Below are positions 18,297 through 26,748 of a DNA stretch of 64,000 nt, one piece after another; position 1 is the first letter of the stretch; each line of letters begins with the position of its first letter. Location of the stretch: positions 1,800,501 through 1,864,500 of the forward strand of contig NZ_CP110848.1 of the NCBI RefSeq assembly GCF_026240635.1, written 5' to 3'. The stretch is from Trichothermofontia sichuanensis B231 (GTDB lineage Bacteria > Cyanobacteriota > Cyanobacteriia > B231). The position numbers were made by a program, and so were the translations under genes. The notes under the pieces were generated by a model. It did no database searches. It was not told where the DNA came from and saw only the letters and a list, made by a program, of their open reading frames with translations.

Positions 18297-19367
18297 TCAG
18301 AACAGGTAGTTTCTGAGGGCTGCCAGTAAGCGTTGATTGTCCTCTGGGGTACGGATGGCTACCCGAAAATAGTACTCACCCAATTCTGGAAAACTCAAAC
18401 AGTCCCGGATAAGCAGCTGATGCTGTTGTAGCAAGTGAGCCTGAAGGGGGGGAACGGGTTCCTGGCTATGTACCAGTAGAAAATTAGCGGCACTGGCGTA
18501 GGGTTGAAACCGGGGATCTTGGGCCAGCCCTGCGTACAGGCATGAGCGTGCCGGGGGCAGCCAAGCCCACGTACTCTGCTGGAAGTCGCGATCAGGTAGT
18601 GCCGCCAGTGCCGCCACCACCGCTAACTGGTTTACGCACCATGGGTCCCGCCAAGACTGCCAACGTCGCAACCGCTCGGGATGGGCGATCGCATACCCCA
18701 GCCGTAAACCCGGTAGGCTATAGAACTTCGTCAGCGATCGCAAAACGATGAGATTTGGAAAGTCAGGTACGCGATCGCTCAAACTTTGCTGCTCCGCTGG
18801 AGGCAAAAAATCCATGAAGGCTTCATCCACCACCACCAAGGCAAAGTGATCAAGGTAGCGTAGAATCTGCGCCCGTGGGAAAATTTTACCGGTTGGATTG
18901 TGGGGATTATTGAGTAAGAGGGCTGCGGTCGGGGGGGCCGCCGTGAGGGCGCTGGGGAGTTCTGCCGCGATCGGTGTCGGTGCAAAGCCAAAAGGCATCG
19001 GTTGTACCCCTGCACTGAAGGTCCGCAGCGATCGGCCATAGTCTGCAAAGGCAGGGGTTAAGATATACGTCCCTGAGCACGCCGCCAAATCACGACCAAT
19101 CCACGTCAACAACTCGGCAGCCCCATTACCCGGCAGCACCCAGTCGGCAGACAGCCGATGACCCTCTGCCAGAGCCGTCCGTAGTTCCCTATACGCTGGA
19201 TCAGGGTAGCTCCGGATGGTCAACAGGTTTTCCTGAAGCGCTGCCAGGACCCCAGCGGGTGGCCCCAGCGGATTAATACTGGCCGAAAAATCTAGGATGG
19301 CACGGGGAGAACAGCCCGCTAGCGATGCGGCCCAAGCTAAGTTCCCCCCGTGGGTGGGACGGTTCAC
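18297..19367 (-). CDS. PLP-dependent aminotransferase, CobD/threonine-phosphate decarboxylase type
   Basis: 356 residues. Begins MNRPTHGGNLAWAASLAGCS followed by LDFSASINPLGPP, the CobD-like start (HGGN ... DFSxNxNPLGPP). PLP fold type I residues: NNPHNPTGK, VVDEAFMDF (Asp binding the ring nitrogen) and LRSLTKFYSLPGLRLGY with the PLP lysine. Threonine-phosphate decarboxylase makes the aminopropanol arm of cobalamin; histidinol-phosphate aminotransferase is the close alternative, but the HGGN start favours CobD. No other cobalamin gene is in the window. Downstream of hup on the same strand. Confidence 0.8.
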   Translation of the reverse strand: MNRPTHGGNLAWAASLAGCSPRAILDFSASINPLGPPAGVLAALQENLLTIRSYPDPAYRELRTALAEGHRLSADWVLPGNGAAELLTWIGRDLAACSGTYILTPAFADYGRSLRTFSAGVQPMPFGFAPTPIAAELPSALTAAPPTAALLLNNPHNPTGKIFPRAQILRYLDHFALVVVDEAFMDFLPPAEQQSLSDRVPDFPNLIVLRSLTKFYSLPGLRLGYAIAHPERLRRWQSWRDPWCVNQLAVVAALAALPDRDFQQSTWAWLPPARSCLYAGLAQDPRFQPYASAANFLLVHSQEPVPPLQAHLLQQHQLLIRDCLSFPELGEYYFRVAIRTPEDNQRLLAALRNYLF

Positions 19368-19390
19368 TAGCCGTGTGTCCTGCTGGTAAT

Positions 19391-19666
19391 TTAAGACGCA
19401 ACCTTTTCCTTAAATAACTTACCAGCGGAAAAAGCCGGAACTTTGGTTTCGGGAATTTCCATCTTCTCACCCGTTTTGGGGTTGCGCCCCTCACGAGCCT
19501 TGCGTTCCCGTGATTCAAAGGACCCAAAGCCCACCAGCGTGACCTTTTTGCCTTCGGAAACGGCTTCCATGATCGCTTCCAGCGCTGCCGTCAGGACAGC
19601 ATCAGCTTCTTTCTTGGTAACGCGGGCCTTTTCAGCAACCGCATCCACGAGTTCACCCTTATTCAT
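19391..19666 (-). CDS. hup: HU family DNA-binding protein
   Basis: 91 residues. MNKGELVDAVAEKARVTKKE, then GSFESRERKAREGRNPKTGE with the DNA-binding beta-arm (RNPKTGEKMEIPET) and PAFSAGKLFKEKV. This is a full histone-like HU/IHF fold, which bends DNA and compacts the nucleoid as a dimer. The ribosome site AAGGAG lies seven bases before the ATG. The CobD-like gene follows after 23 bases and may be read through. Confidence 0.96.
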   Translation of the reverse strand: MNKGELVDAVAEKARVTKKEADAVLTAALEAIMEAVSEGKKVTLVGFGSFESRERKAREGRNPKTGEKMEIPETKVPAFSAGKLFKEKVAS

Positions 19667-20162
19667 GCAACATCTCCTTACTCAGTCGGGTTTAGGGTTA
19701 ACTGACAACTTCGTGCCTGCAGGGAGGACTAAGGGCATAGAATCGGGAAGCGCCGAAACCCTCGTAGACTCGAAGTTTCAATGCACTATTCTAGGAGGAA
19801 CTCCCGTGATATGGATCGTCGAAACCTTTAAGTTATATGGATTTCGGCGTTTTTTTCACAAAAATCATCATTTTGATAGGTATTTGTACTCAAAAATCTG
19901 CGATCTAGCCCTTGGTGGGTTGTTGGGATAGGGTGCTTTCCCATTGGCGATAGGGGGCAAAAGCGGGTAAATGCTGTTGTGGGGCGCAGGCTACAGACTC
20001 CCTAGTTCCCCGAATTTGGATCATCGCTTAGGGAGCATCTGGTTGCTGTCTGGGGAAAAAGGGGGGCGATCGGGTTGGAAGGCGGGGGAAGCGGGCCTAA
20101 CTGCAGTAGATTGGTATTGAGTCAGCAGTGAACTGTTTTTTAGAGAGAGGAGCTTCGACCCC
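19667..20162. other. Divergent spacer between hup and ycf66
   Basis: About 500 bases with no gene. The hup side is AT-rich (around 19830-19900, with a TTTTTTTC run and GATAGGTATTTG) and probably holds the hup promoter on the minus strand. The right side ends in GAGAGAGGAGC, a good ribosome site for ycf66. No repeat family or structured RNA was recognised. Confidence 0.5.
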
Positions 20163-21641
20163 ATGCTTCCCTACATTCTGGCCCTGGTTGTGGCTGTGGG
20201 TAGCCTAATCCTGTACCTGTCTGCCTTTTTCTTCCCGGAAACCCATCGCAAGGGGGACATTGTCTTCAGCGGGGTGGGCTTGTTCTATGCTCTGGTGTTG
20301 TGGGTCTGTGCCAATCGGTTTACAGGGGCGGCTTTGCTGGGGCAGACGGCCAGTGTGGCGCTGTTGACCTGGTTGGGCTGGCAAACCCTGACGCTGCGGC
20401 GGGAGTTGGTGCCGAGCGATCGCCGGACGGGTTGGGGGCCGAAGACGATTCAACAGGGGGTCGGGCGGCTGATCGGTGGGCTGATGAAGTTACCGGGGGA
20501 TCTGGTTGGGCTATTCTCCCAGTCTAAAGCGGTTCCAGTTGCACCACCGCCTTCTGTGCCAGCGGCGCCTGAAACGCTCACGGAAATACCAACGGGGTCT
20601 GCTGAAGTGACCGTGGAGGCAGCAGATACAGCAGGGATCGTAGAAGCGGCGATCGCGCCTGAGCCTGCTACCCCGGACCTGCCGACGACGATCGTGGACA
20701 CACCGGCTCCCAGTCCAGAAGTCATCGAGCCACAGGCCCCTGTAACCGGAGTGGTTGATGAGCCAGCGGCCCCAACCCCGATCGCGCCGCATGTCGATCA
20801 GAAAGTTGCACCTGAGCCGGAATTAGTGGAGACAGAAGCTCTGACTGCGGCAGGCTCTCCTGACACCGAGACTGGGCAGGAGGCCGATACCAGGGAAGCG
20901 GAGGAGACAGGTGATGTTTGGACAGAGGCCGATCAAGGAACGGCAGAAAGTCCCCCAGAAGCACCTACGAAGCCACAACGGGAGAATCTTTTGACGGTAT
21001 TGAAAGATGCACTGGTGGCGTTGTCTCCCTTTAAACGACGTCCAAGCCGTCCGATGATTACGTTGAATCGCCCCGAAGTTGGGGAGGCAACGTCTGCCCT
21101 GCCTAGAGTTGAGTCTCAAGTTGAGTCTGAAAGTGAAGCTGAAGCGCTTGGGCCTGTAGCTGAAACTGAAATCGCGGCTGAAGCGCCCCCCGGTATGGAG
21201 GCGAGTCCGGCGGCTGCAGGGGAAGGAATCCCGACGGTTGAGCCAGATCAATCGGCAGTGGACGACTGGAAGGCTGAAGCGAGTCCGGCGGTTGCCCATA
21301 CTACGGATGCTTTATCGGATGCTTTATCGGAAGAAGGGTTAGCCGATGCAGCTGAGAGGGTATCCAATGAGGCAGATGCAGCAAGGTTAGAACTCCCTGA
21401 AGAATTAGAAGCTTCTGGGGAAACTGATCGGGAATCCGACGGGGCGGCAGCGATCGCGGTATCCGCTGAGGTTGAGGTAGCCCAGTCGGATTTGGATGTG
21501 ATCGATGAGCCAGTACCGGAAGCGGCGATCGAGATTGAGGCAAGTCCCGTATCGGAAACTGAGGATGATTTGGCGGGTGAGGTGACCAGCGCTCCGCAAC
21601 GCGATCGCGACCATGAATCGAAGCCAAAAACGTCTCCCTAG
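20163..21641 (+). CDS. Ycf66 family protein with a long acidic tail
   Basis: 492 residues. The first 90 residues are the Ycf66 domain with three membrane segments: YILALVVAVGSLILYLSAFF, IVFSGVGLFYALVLWVCA and ALLGQTASVALLTWLGW, ending LTLRRELVPSDRRTGW. The remaining 400 residues are low complexity, rich in Glu, Ala, Pro and Val (PAPSPEVIEPQAPV, ESQVESESEAEALGP) with a short basic patch LVALSPFKRRPSRPM at about 285. Ycf66 is found in cyanobacteria and some plastids and its function is unknown. The tail is probably disordered and cytoplasmic or lumenal; that is inference. Confidence 0.87.
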   Translation: MLPYILALVVAVGSLILYLSAFFFPETHRKGDIVFSGVGLFYALVLWVCANRFTGAALLGQTASVALLTWLGWQTLTLRRELVPSDRRTGWGPKTIQQGVGRLIGGLMKLPGDLVGLFSQSKAVPVAPPPSVPAAPETLTEIPTGSAEVTVEAADTAGIVEAAIAPEPATPDLPTTIVDTPAPSPEVIEPQAPVTGVVDEPAAPTPIAPHVDQKVAPEPELVETEALTAAGSPDTETGQEADTREAEETGDVWTEADQGTAESPPEAPTKPQRENLLTVLKDALVALSPFKRRPSRPMITLNRPEVGEATSALPRVESQVESESEAEALGPVAETEIAAEAPPGMEASPAAAGEGIPTVEPDQSAVDDWKAEASPAVAHTTDALSDALSEEGLADAAERVSNEADAARLELPEELEASGETDRESDGAAAIAVSAEVEVAQSDLDVIDEPVPEAAIEIEASPVSETEDDLAGEVTSAPQRDRDHESKPKTSP

Positions 21642-21651
21642 GGGTTCTTTT

Positions 21652-21691
21652 GGGTTTATGGTGGGGGCGTACGCGCCCCCACCATAAACCC
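21652..21691. repeat. Family D hairpin, copy 1
   Basis: Perfect palindrome GGGTTTATGGTGGGGGCG around a short loop, ten bases after the ycf66 stop. As RNA it would form a very stable stem, so it may also end the ycf66 message, though no T-run follows. It lacks the CAGGAGAGCC tail of the other copies. Confidence 0.65.
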
Positions 21692-21853
21692 AGCATTTTA
21701 GCTACCAGGTGGGAAGCCTCGCGCGCTACCGAAGGTGAGCGTCCGGACGAGAACCGCGCTTGCTGAGTGGGGTTCGATGCCTCCGCAGCCAGCAATAGTC
21801 GACGCACCGCAACTAGTATTTACAGATTACTAGGTTCATGGTACAAAAGCGGC

Positions 21854-22382
21854 ATGTTGAAAGCAATCAAGGTCAGAATTTACCCTACCGACGCGCAGTC
21901 CGTCACCCTAGCCAAGCATTTTGGCTGTACACGATGGCTGTGGAATCATTGCCTGTCTGTCATGACGGCAACGTACAAGACGACAGGCAAGGGAATGTCT
22001 GCCTTGACTATGCAGAAACAGATTCCTGCGCTAAAAGCAGAGTATGAATGGCTGCAAGAGTGCTATTCATAATGCTTACAGCAGTCGGTACTGAATCTGT
22101 CTCAAGTGTTTCAGATGCTCAAACAGCCTGTTACCGCTAGGGAAGATGGCTCTCTCGGTTCGCTCATTTGTGTGCCCTCATTGCTCAGAGAGACACGACA
22201 GGGACATCAATGCAGCAATCAATATCAGAAATGAAGGCTTGAATGAAGGCTTGCGGATATTGGACTCAGGAAGTGGGTCTACTGCTCTCGGAGGGAAGGT
22301 AAGACCAAAGGGAGGTAGGCGAAAGTCTACCCTCCTAGAGGCGGTTCCCGGTGAAGAGAGAAGCCCGTGCTCGATTGCGTAG
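21854..22382 (+). pseudogene. TnpB (IS200/IS605-IS1341 type) remnant
   Basis: From ATG 21854 the frame reads MLKAIKVRIYPTDAQSVTLA and TRWLWNHCLSVMTATYKTTG up to LQECYS, then a TAA at 22070; the frame continues CLQQSVLNLSQVFQ. The catalytic middle (RuvC I and II) is deleted. In another frame from about 22164 comes the C-terminal zinc-ribbon half and the third RuvC block, FVCPHCSERHDRDINAAINI, then a basic tail to 22382. TnpB is an RNA-guided nuclease encoded by IS605/IS1341 elements; this copy cannot be active. No tnpA was found beside it. Confidence 0.85.
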
Positions 22383-22404
22383 CAATGAGCGGCGGGTACT
22401 TCAC
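22360..22404 (+). ncRNA. Omega-RNA-like 3' end of the TnpB element
   Basis: GAAGCCCGTGCTC ... GAGCGGCGGGTACTTCAC overlaps and follows the tnpB tail. CCCG/CGGG and GCTCGATTGC/GCAATGAGC pair into a long stem with a GTA loop. A GAAGCCC stem ending GGGTACTTCAC is the usual right-end hairpin of IS1341-type TnpB elements and the scaffold end of their guide RNA. Here it is a fossil, since the protein is broken. The bases right after TTCAC would mark the old guide position. Confidence 0.6.
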
Positions 22405-22409
22405 TTCTT

Positions 22410-23317
22410 TATAGCTAATTCAATTAGCAATGAGACGAACTTAGTCTATAATTTGACTGGGTATTGTTGAGGGTGAGAAGCCATGCCTTACAGTCTAGAT
22501 TTAAGAGAGCGCGTCGTCAACTTTGTAGAGGAGGGCGGTAGTGTCTCGAAGGCCGCTCAGCAATATAAAGTGAGCCGAGCTACCATTTACCGCTGGTTAG
22601 GTCGCGAGGACTTGAAGCCTACACCAGTAACTAGGCGAAAGCGGAAACTAGATTGGGAAGCGCTCAAGCAAGATGTCGAACAGTATCCCGACAGCAAGCT
22701 AGTCGAACGCGCTCAAAAGTTTGGCGTGAGAGCCAGTGCCATCTTCTATGCGCTCAGGAAGATGAAAATCACGCGAAAAAAAAAGAGCTGAGGTATCGCC
22801 AGAGAAAGGCAGAAGAGAGGATTGAATATCTTCGGAGCCTGAGAGGTTTAATGGAGCGATAGGGTAGTAAAAGCCTTGTTTCCATTGACGAATGCGGCTT
22901 TGAGGAGTGTGCAACTGGTCGATATGCTTGATATGCTTGGTCGGAACAGGGTAAGAAAGTATATGGATAGCGTCCGGAGAAGCGAGGCAAGAAGGAGAAT
23001 CTTGTTGCCGGTAGAGGCAAAGCGGAAAAAGATTTGATTGCACCGATGATTTTCACAGGCAGTTTAGATGCGGTGGGCTTTACGGGGTGGCTGAGTCAGT
23101 GTAAGAGCAAGATCAAAGAGATAGTAGAAGCGGCAGGGCATAAAGTCTTATTTTTGCCGATTTTTGCCGACATATTCTCCTGGCTTCAATGAAATTGAGC
23201 ATGACTTTAGTGCATTAAAGATAGCCAGGATGTACGGGAAGTCTGGGACTTCTCTGGATCAAATAATTCGAGACTATTGTGCCGCCTAGTGTCTCATTCT
23301 TATCTGCAATAACTATA
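22410..23317 (+). mobile_element. IS630 (ISY100/Tc1-mariner-like) insertion sequence, inactive
   Basis: 908 bp bounded by imperfect inverted repeats of 27 bp (20 of 27 positions match): left TATAGCTAATTCAATTAGCA then ATGAGAC, right (reverse strand) TATAGTTATTGCAGATAAGA then ATGAGAC. The ends begin with TA, as expected for the TA target of IS630. The transposase gene inside is broken. It lies six bases after the TnpB hairpin. Confidence 0.82.
22483..23289 (+). pseudogene. IS630 family transposase, broken
   Basis: The first frame (22483-22791, 102 residues) is the helix-turn-helix half: MPYSLDLRERVVNFVEEGGS and SRATIYRWLGRE. It ends at a run of nine A (22776-22784), the usual programmed frameshift site of two-frame IS630 elements, after which the second frame reads ELRYRQRKAEERIEYLRSL. 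That half is dead: stops at 22860 and 22929, then a frame change and deletion near 23150. The first acidic catalytic site (SIDECGFEE) and the last (FNEIEHDFSALK) are visible, but the middle MDNAxxH block is gone. Confidence 0.85.
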
Positions 23318-23349
23318 ACTCACTACCCCCTGTGACTTGCACTGACCCG

Positions 23350-24225
23350 ATGATGAACTTTGCACCTCAACGCCATACGGTGCCCCTACCCGATCTGAAC
23401 CTATCCTATCTAGAGTGGCCAGCAACTGGTGATCCCCTGATTTGCCTGCATGGACTAGCGGATCATGCGGGGGTGTGGGCTAGCTTGGGAACGTACTTAG
23501 CTACGGGGATGGCCTCAGAATCAGGGCGATGTTTTCATTGTGTGGCACCGGATATTCGCGGCCACGGGGATAGCGATAAACCGCAAATGGGTTATCAAAC
23601 CGATGTGATTGTGGCGGATCTGAATGCCCTGTTGGATCGGTTGGGTTGGTCTGCTGCCCATGTGGTGTGTCATTCTTGGTCGGCTCAAATTGCAGCAGTT
23701 TGGGCCACGCAGTATCCCGATCGGGTGCGTAGTCTAGTTTTTGTCGATCCGTTTTTTATCGCTCGGATACCCGCCTGGATGGGGCTAACCTTCCCCATCC
23801 TCTACCGTGTGCTGCCATTCCTGAAAACAATGGGACCGTTTGGCAGCTACGAGGAGGCCGAGCAGGTGGCCCGTGGGCTAAAGCAATACCAGGGTTGGAC
23901 TCCCCTTCAGCAAGCAGTCTTTCGGGACAGTATGGAATGTAAGCCCAATGGCCAATGGGGGAGTAAGTTTGTTGTACAGGCCCGTGATGAAATTTTCGAC
24001 GATGTCCGGCGGGTGGCCGGGTTAACTCAGCCACTCACAGTCCCTAGCTTATTCTTACAGCCAGAAAACGGCTTGAATCGAATGGCATGGCAACTTAAAC
24101 CCTATCGAAAATATCTCCAAAATCTTCAGGTGCGTCGAATTCCTGGCAACCACTGGCCCTTTTTGGTGGAGCCGGAGGCATTTAATCAGGCAGTGGCAGA
24201 ATTTTTAGTGCGGGGAGCCTTTTAA
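23350..24225 (+). CDS. Alpha/beta fold hydrolase
   Basis: 291 residues from ATG 23350 (GTG 23332 and ATG 23353 are alternatives). Motifs: PLICLHGLADHAGVWASLG (oxyanion strand), VAPDIRGHGDSDKP, nucleophile region AHVVCHSWSAQIAAVWA, and C-terminal RRIPGNHWPFLVEPEAFNQ with the catalytic His. The elbow reads CHSWS and lacks the usual first Gly of GxSxG, a deviation seen in some family members. The acidic triad residue is probably the Glu of LFLQPENGL. Substrate unknown. It begins 30 bases after the dead IS630 element. Confidence 0.83.
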   Translation: MMNFAPQRHTVPLPDLNLSYLEWPATGDPLICLHGLADHAGVWASLGTYLATGMASESGRCFHCVAPDIRGHGDSDKPQMGYQTDVIVADLNALLDRLGWSAAHVVCHSWSAQIAAVWATQYPDRVRSLVFVDPFFIARIPAWMGLTFPILYRVLPFLKTMGPFGSYEEAEQVARGLKQYQGWTPLQQAVFRDSMECKPNGQWGSKFVVQARDEIFDDVRRVAGLTQPLTVPSLFLQPENGLNRMAWQLKPYRKYLQNLQVRRIPGNHWPFLVEPEAFNQAVAEFLVRGAF

Positions 24226-24248
24226 TGACTCAGGAGAGCTGGCGGGTT

Positions 24249-24391
24249 GGGTGCCTCTCACTTGTGCGACCCTCACCCTAAATCCCTCTCCCAGAACGGG
24301 AGAGGGACTTGCCAATCCGGCTCCCCTTTGCCCTTTTGGGGAGAAGGGGTTGGGGGATGAGGGCCGCATGTTGCCCAACTGAGATGCTCCC
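24249..24391. mobile_element. Family B MITE-like element, full copy 1
   Basis: 143 bp starting GGGTGCCTCTCACTTG and ending CAACTGAGATGCTCCC; the reverse of the right end is GGGAGCATCTCAGTTG, so the ends are inverted repeats. GGCGGGTT lies directly on both sides (24241-24248 and 24392-24399), an 8-bp target duplication. The core is the CCCTCTCCC ... GGGAGAGGG and AGGGGTTGGGGGATGAGGG sequence found in all partial B copies. Confidence 0.78.
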
Positions 24392-24515
24392 GGCGGGTTG
24401 GGCTTTGTGGTTACGCTGAGCATCGGGGGGATGACCAGCGCGAAGATGAAGGTTAGGGAGGTTTCTGCTAGTATCTTGAGCACGAACCTAGCCCATTGGC
24501 GAGAGAAGCGAGCGC

Positions 24516-25061
24516 ATGAATGGTGATACGTTGCAATGGTTAACAGAAATTCAAGCGTTGCAACACCAGGTGATGGCCTTGCAGCAGGAGCGAGATGCAA
24601 TGGCAGCAACGGCCCAACGCTGGCAGAAGCTTTATGAAACCGAGGCACAACAGCGACGAGCGGATGCTGCGGCTGCCCAAGCCACGATCGCCCAATTACA
24701 TGCTGATTTGGCAGCCCAGTCTCCGATCAAGGGGGTGTGGAAAATGGGTAGTGAGGGGGCGGAGGCCCTCTCGGCTTTGCCAGAGTTAGCGGAATTACAG
24801 GCCCGCTGCGATCGCGCCCAAACCCTTGCTGAGGCCCAAGCTGAGCTGCGGGGCCTCCTCCTGACTTGTGCCAAGCTTCAACACCAGGTGGCTCAACTCA
24901 GCCATGACCTTGCGGTTGAACAAGCTGCTCACCAACAAACTCGCAACACCCTAACCTTGGCCCTCGGTGACACGATCGACCTTCTTACTCAGGAACGCCA
25001 GAAATATCAGTCTCTGCCGACAACGCCCATGCCTAAGGACCCAATGCCAGAGCCGATTTAA
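24516..25061 (+). CDS. Coiled-coil hypothetical protein
   Basis: 181 residues. Almost entirely helical: EIQALQHQVMALQQERDAMA, RADAAAAQATIAQLHADLAA, ELAELQARCDRAQTLAEAQA, KLQHQVAQLSHDLAVEQAAH. Heptad spacing of Leu/Ala supports a coiled coil in two stretches separated by a Gly-rich break at about residues 70-85. No signal or membrane segment. No known family. It could be a structural or scaffold protein; similar coiled-coil proteins are common in cyanobacteria. Confidence 0.65.
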   Translation: MNGDTLQWLTEIQALQHQVMALQQERDAMAATAQRWQKLYETEAQQRRADAAAAQATIAQLHADLAAQSPIKGVWKMGSEGAEALSALPELAELQARCDRAQTLAEAQAELRGLLLTCAKLQHQVAQLSHDLAVEQAAHQQTRNTLTLALGDTIDLLTQERQKYQSLPTTPMPKDPMPEPI

Positions 25062-25362
25062 CCTTGCTCAGCGATCGCTTGCTCAACCAGTTCTCAACAC
25101 GGTCGAGAAATGCAGAGAGCCGAAAAGTGCATCGAAACCAATCCTCTCATGACACTGGCTGGGGTACTGAGAAGGGCTTGCACGGGGTCCACAATGTTGC
25201 CTTTGAGGAGATTTGAGGAAAATAGAGCAAGTCCGGGAGGCTAGAGGACAGGAGAGGGGCTAGGGCTGAGGGCAATTAACGCTCGTTCAGTTGAATCCCC
25301 CATTGCCTTGGGTTAAATTCGTTAAGATTAGTAAAGTTCCCTGGCAATGGAGTGACGATTGC
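25062..25362. other. Spacer upstream of gcvPA
   Basis: About 300 bases. I looked for a glycine riboswitch and saw none. The purine-rich stretch near 25200-25270 is unremarkable. GGAG ten bases before GTG 25363 supports that start for gcvPA. Confidence 0.4.
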
Positions 25363-26733
25363 GTGGCCTGTTACAGTTCCCATACCCCCACCACCCGGCA
25401 ACACCTGCTCCAGGAATTAGGGTTGTCGGATATAGAACCCCTACTTGCAGTCATCCCCGCTGAGCTACGCCAGCCTGAGTTTAAGTTAGGGCCAGGTAAG
25501 TCGGAACTGGAGGTGCGGCAAGAGTTGCAACAACTAGCCGATCGCAACCGCCATTTGGATCAACTGGCTTGCTTTCTGGGAGCAGGCTGTTATCGTCACT
25601 TTATCCCCGCAGCCGTCTGGGCGATCGTTGGGCGGGGGGAGTTCCTCACCAGCTATACGCCCTACCAACCGGAGGCAGCCCAGGGGACCCTGCAAACCAT
25701 CTTTGAGTTTCAAACCGGGATTGCGCGGCTGACGGGGCTACCGATCGCCAATGCCTCGCTTTACGATGGGGCTAGTGCCACGGCTGAAGCGGTGCTGATG
25801 GCCCTGCGGCAACAGAAAAACCGGAGCCATCTCCTCATTGCCGAGGGTCTGCATCCGGAATATCGCGAATTATTGACCACCTATTTGCAGGGGTTGGATG
25901 TTACCCAGGCGATCGTCCCGGCAACCGCGACGGGTCAACTGGATCTGGCCACGTTGCAACAGCAACTCCAGGCAGCAGCGACCGCCTGTGCAGCGGTGGT
26001 GGTGCAATCGCCCAATTTTTATGGGGGGGTTGAGGAAATGGGGGCGATCGCCGAGATGGCCCACGCGGTGGGCGCCCTGCTGATTGTCGTGGTCACTGAT
26101 CCGACCACCCTGGCAGTGCTGCAACCCCCTGGTCACCTGGGGGCTGATATCGTGGCGGGGGAAGGCCATGCCCTGGGGACACCCCCCAGTTTTGGCGGCC
26201 CCCACCTGGGACTACTGGCAGCCCGTCAGGAATTTTTGCGCCAGATTCCCGGACGTCTGGTGAGTTTGACCCAGGATGCCCGCGGGCACACGGCCTATAC
26301 CCTGACACTGCAAACCCGTGAACAGCATATCCGGCGGGCCAAGGCGACCAGCAATGTGTGTACCAACCAATCCCTGATGGCGGCGGCAGCAGCAGTGTAT
26401 ATGGCCCTGCTAGGCCCAGATGGGTTGCGCCAGATCGCAACGGTTAGTTTGCAACGGGCACACCAGTTAGCGGCCCAGATTCAAGCCTTGCCGGGGTATG
26501 ACCTGGTTTATAACGGTCCCTTTTTCCATGAGTTTGTCGTGCGCTGTCCGATCGCGGCACAGGCGGTCATCGATCGGGCGGTGGCAGTGGGGCTATGTCC
26601 GGGGGTGGCGCTTTCCCGGTGGTTTCCAGCTCGGACTCAGGATTTGCTCATTTGCGTAACGGAGATGAATTCAGCGGCGGAGATGGAGCGATTAGTGGCG
26701 TTTTTGCGAGAATTGGCGATCGAGGGAAAATAA
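25363..26733 (+). CDS. gcvPA: Glycine dehydrogenase (decarboxylating) subunit 1
   Basis: 456 residues from GTG 25363, which aligns with the usual start of the family; the open frame reaches back to 25291. Seen: FLGAGCYRHFIPAAVWAIVG, SYTPYQPEAAQGTLQTIFEF, YDGASATAEAVLMAL, VVVQSPNFYGGVEEM, EGHALGTPPSFGGPHLGLLA, TREQHIRRAKATSNVCTNQS. This is the N-terminal half of the P-protein, which in the split form pairs with GcvPB (the half with the PLP lysine) to decarboxylate glycine and load the H-protein. No gcvPB is next to it. The best-known cyanobacterial P-proteins are one long chain, so this is noteworthy. A decayed DUF4058 gene follows. Confidence 0.92.
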   Translation: MACYSSHTPTTRQHLLQELGLSDIEPLLAVIPAELRQPEFKLGPGKSELEVRQELQQLADRNRHLDQLACFLGAGCYRHFIPAAVWAIVGRGEFLTSYTPYQPEAAQGTLQTIFEFQTGIARLTGLPIANASLYDGASATAEAVLMALRQQKNRSHLLIAEGLHPEYRELLTTYLQGLDVTQAIVPATATGQLDLATLQQQLQAAATACAAVVVQSPNFYGGVEEMGAIAEMAHAVGALLIVVVTDPTTLAVLQPPGHLGADIVAGEGHALGTPPSFGGPHLGLLAARQEFLRQIPGRLVSLTQDARGHTAYTLTLQTREQHIRRAKATSNVCTNQSLMAAAAAVYMALLGPDGLRQIATVSLQRAHQLAAQIQALPGYDLVYNGPFFHEFVVRCPIAAQAVIDRAVAVGLCPGVALSRWFPARTQDLLICVTEMNSAAEMERLVAFLRELAIEGK

Positions 26734-26748
26734 CCTACCCTGATCTAC

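Noticed and set aside
21700-21800. tRNA-like GTTCGATGCC stretch
   Set aside because: The T-stem does not pair and there is no anticodon arm or acceptor stem.
22699-23056. Minus-strand frames inside the IS630 element
   Set aside because: They mirror the transposase remnant on the plus strand.
25062-25290. Possible glycine riboswitch before gcvPA
   Set aside because: No paired aptamer cores or conserved GGAGAG-type loops could be aligned; the region is just purine-rich.
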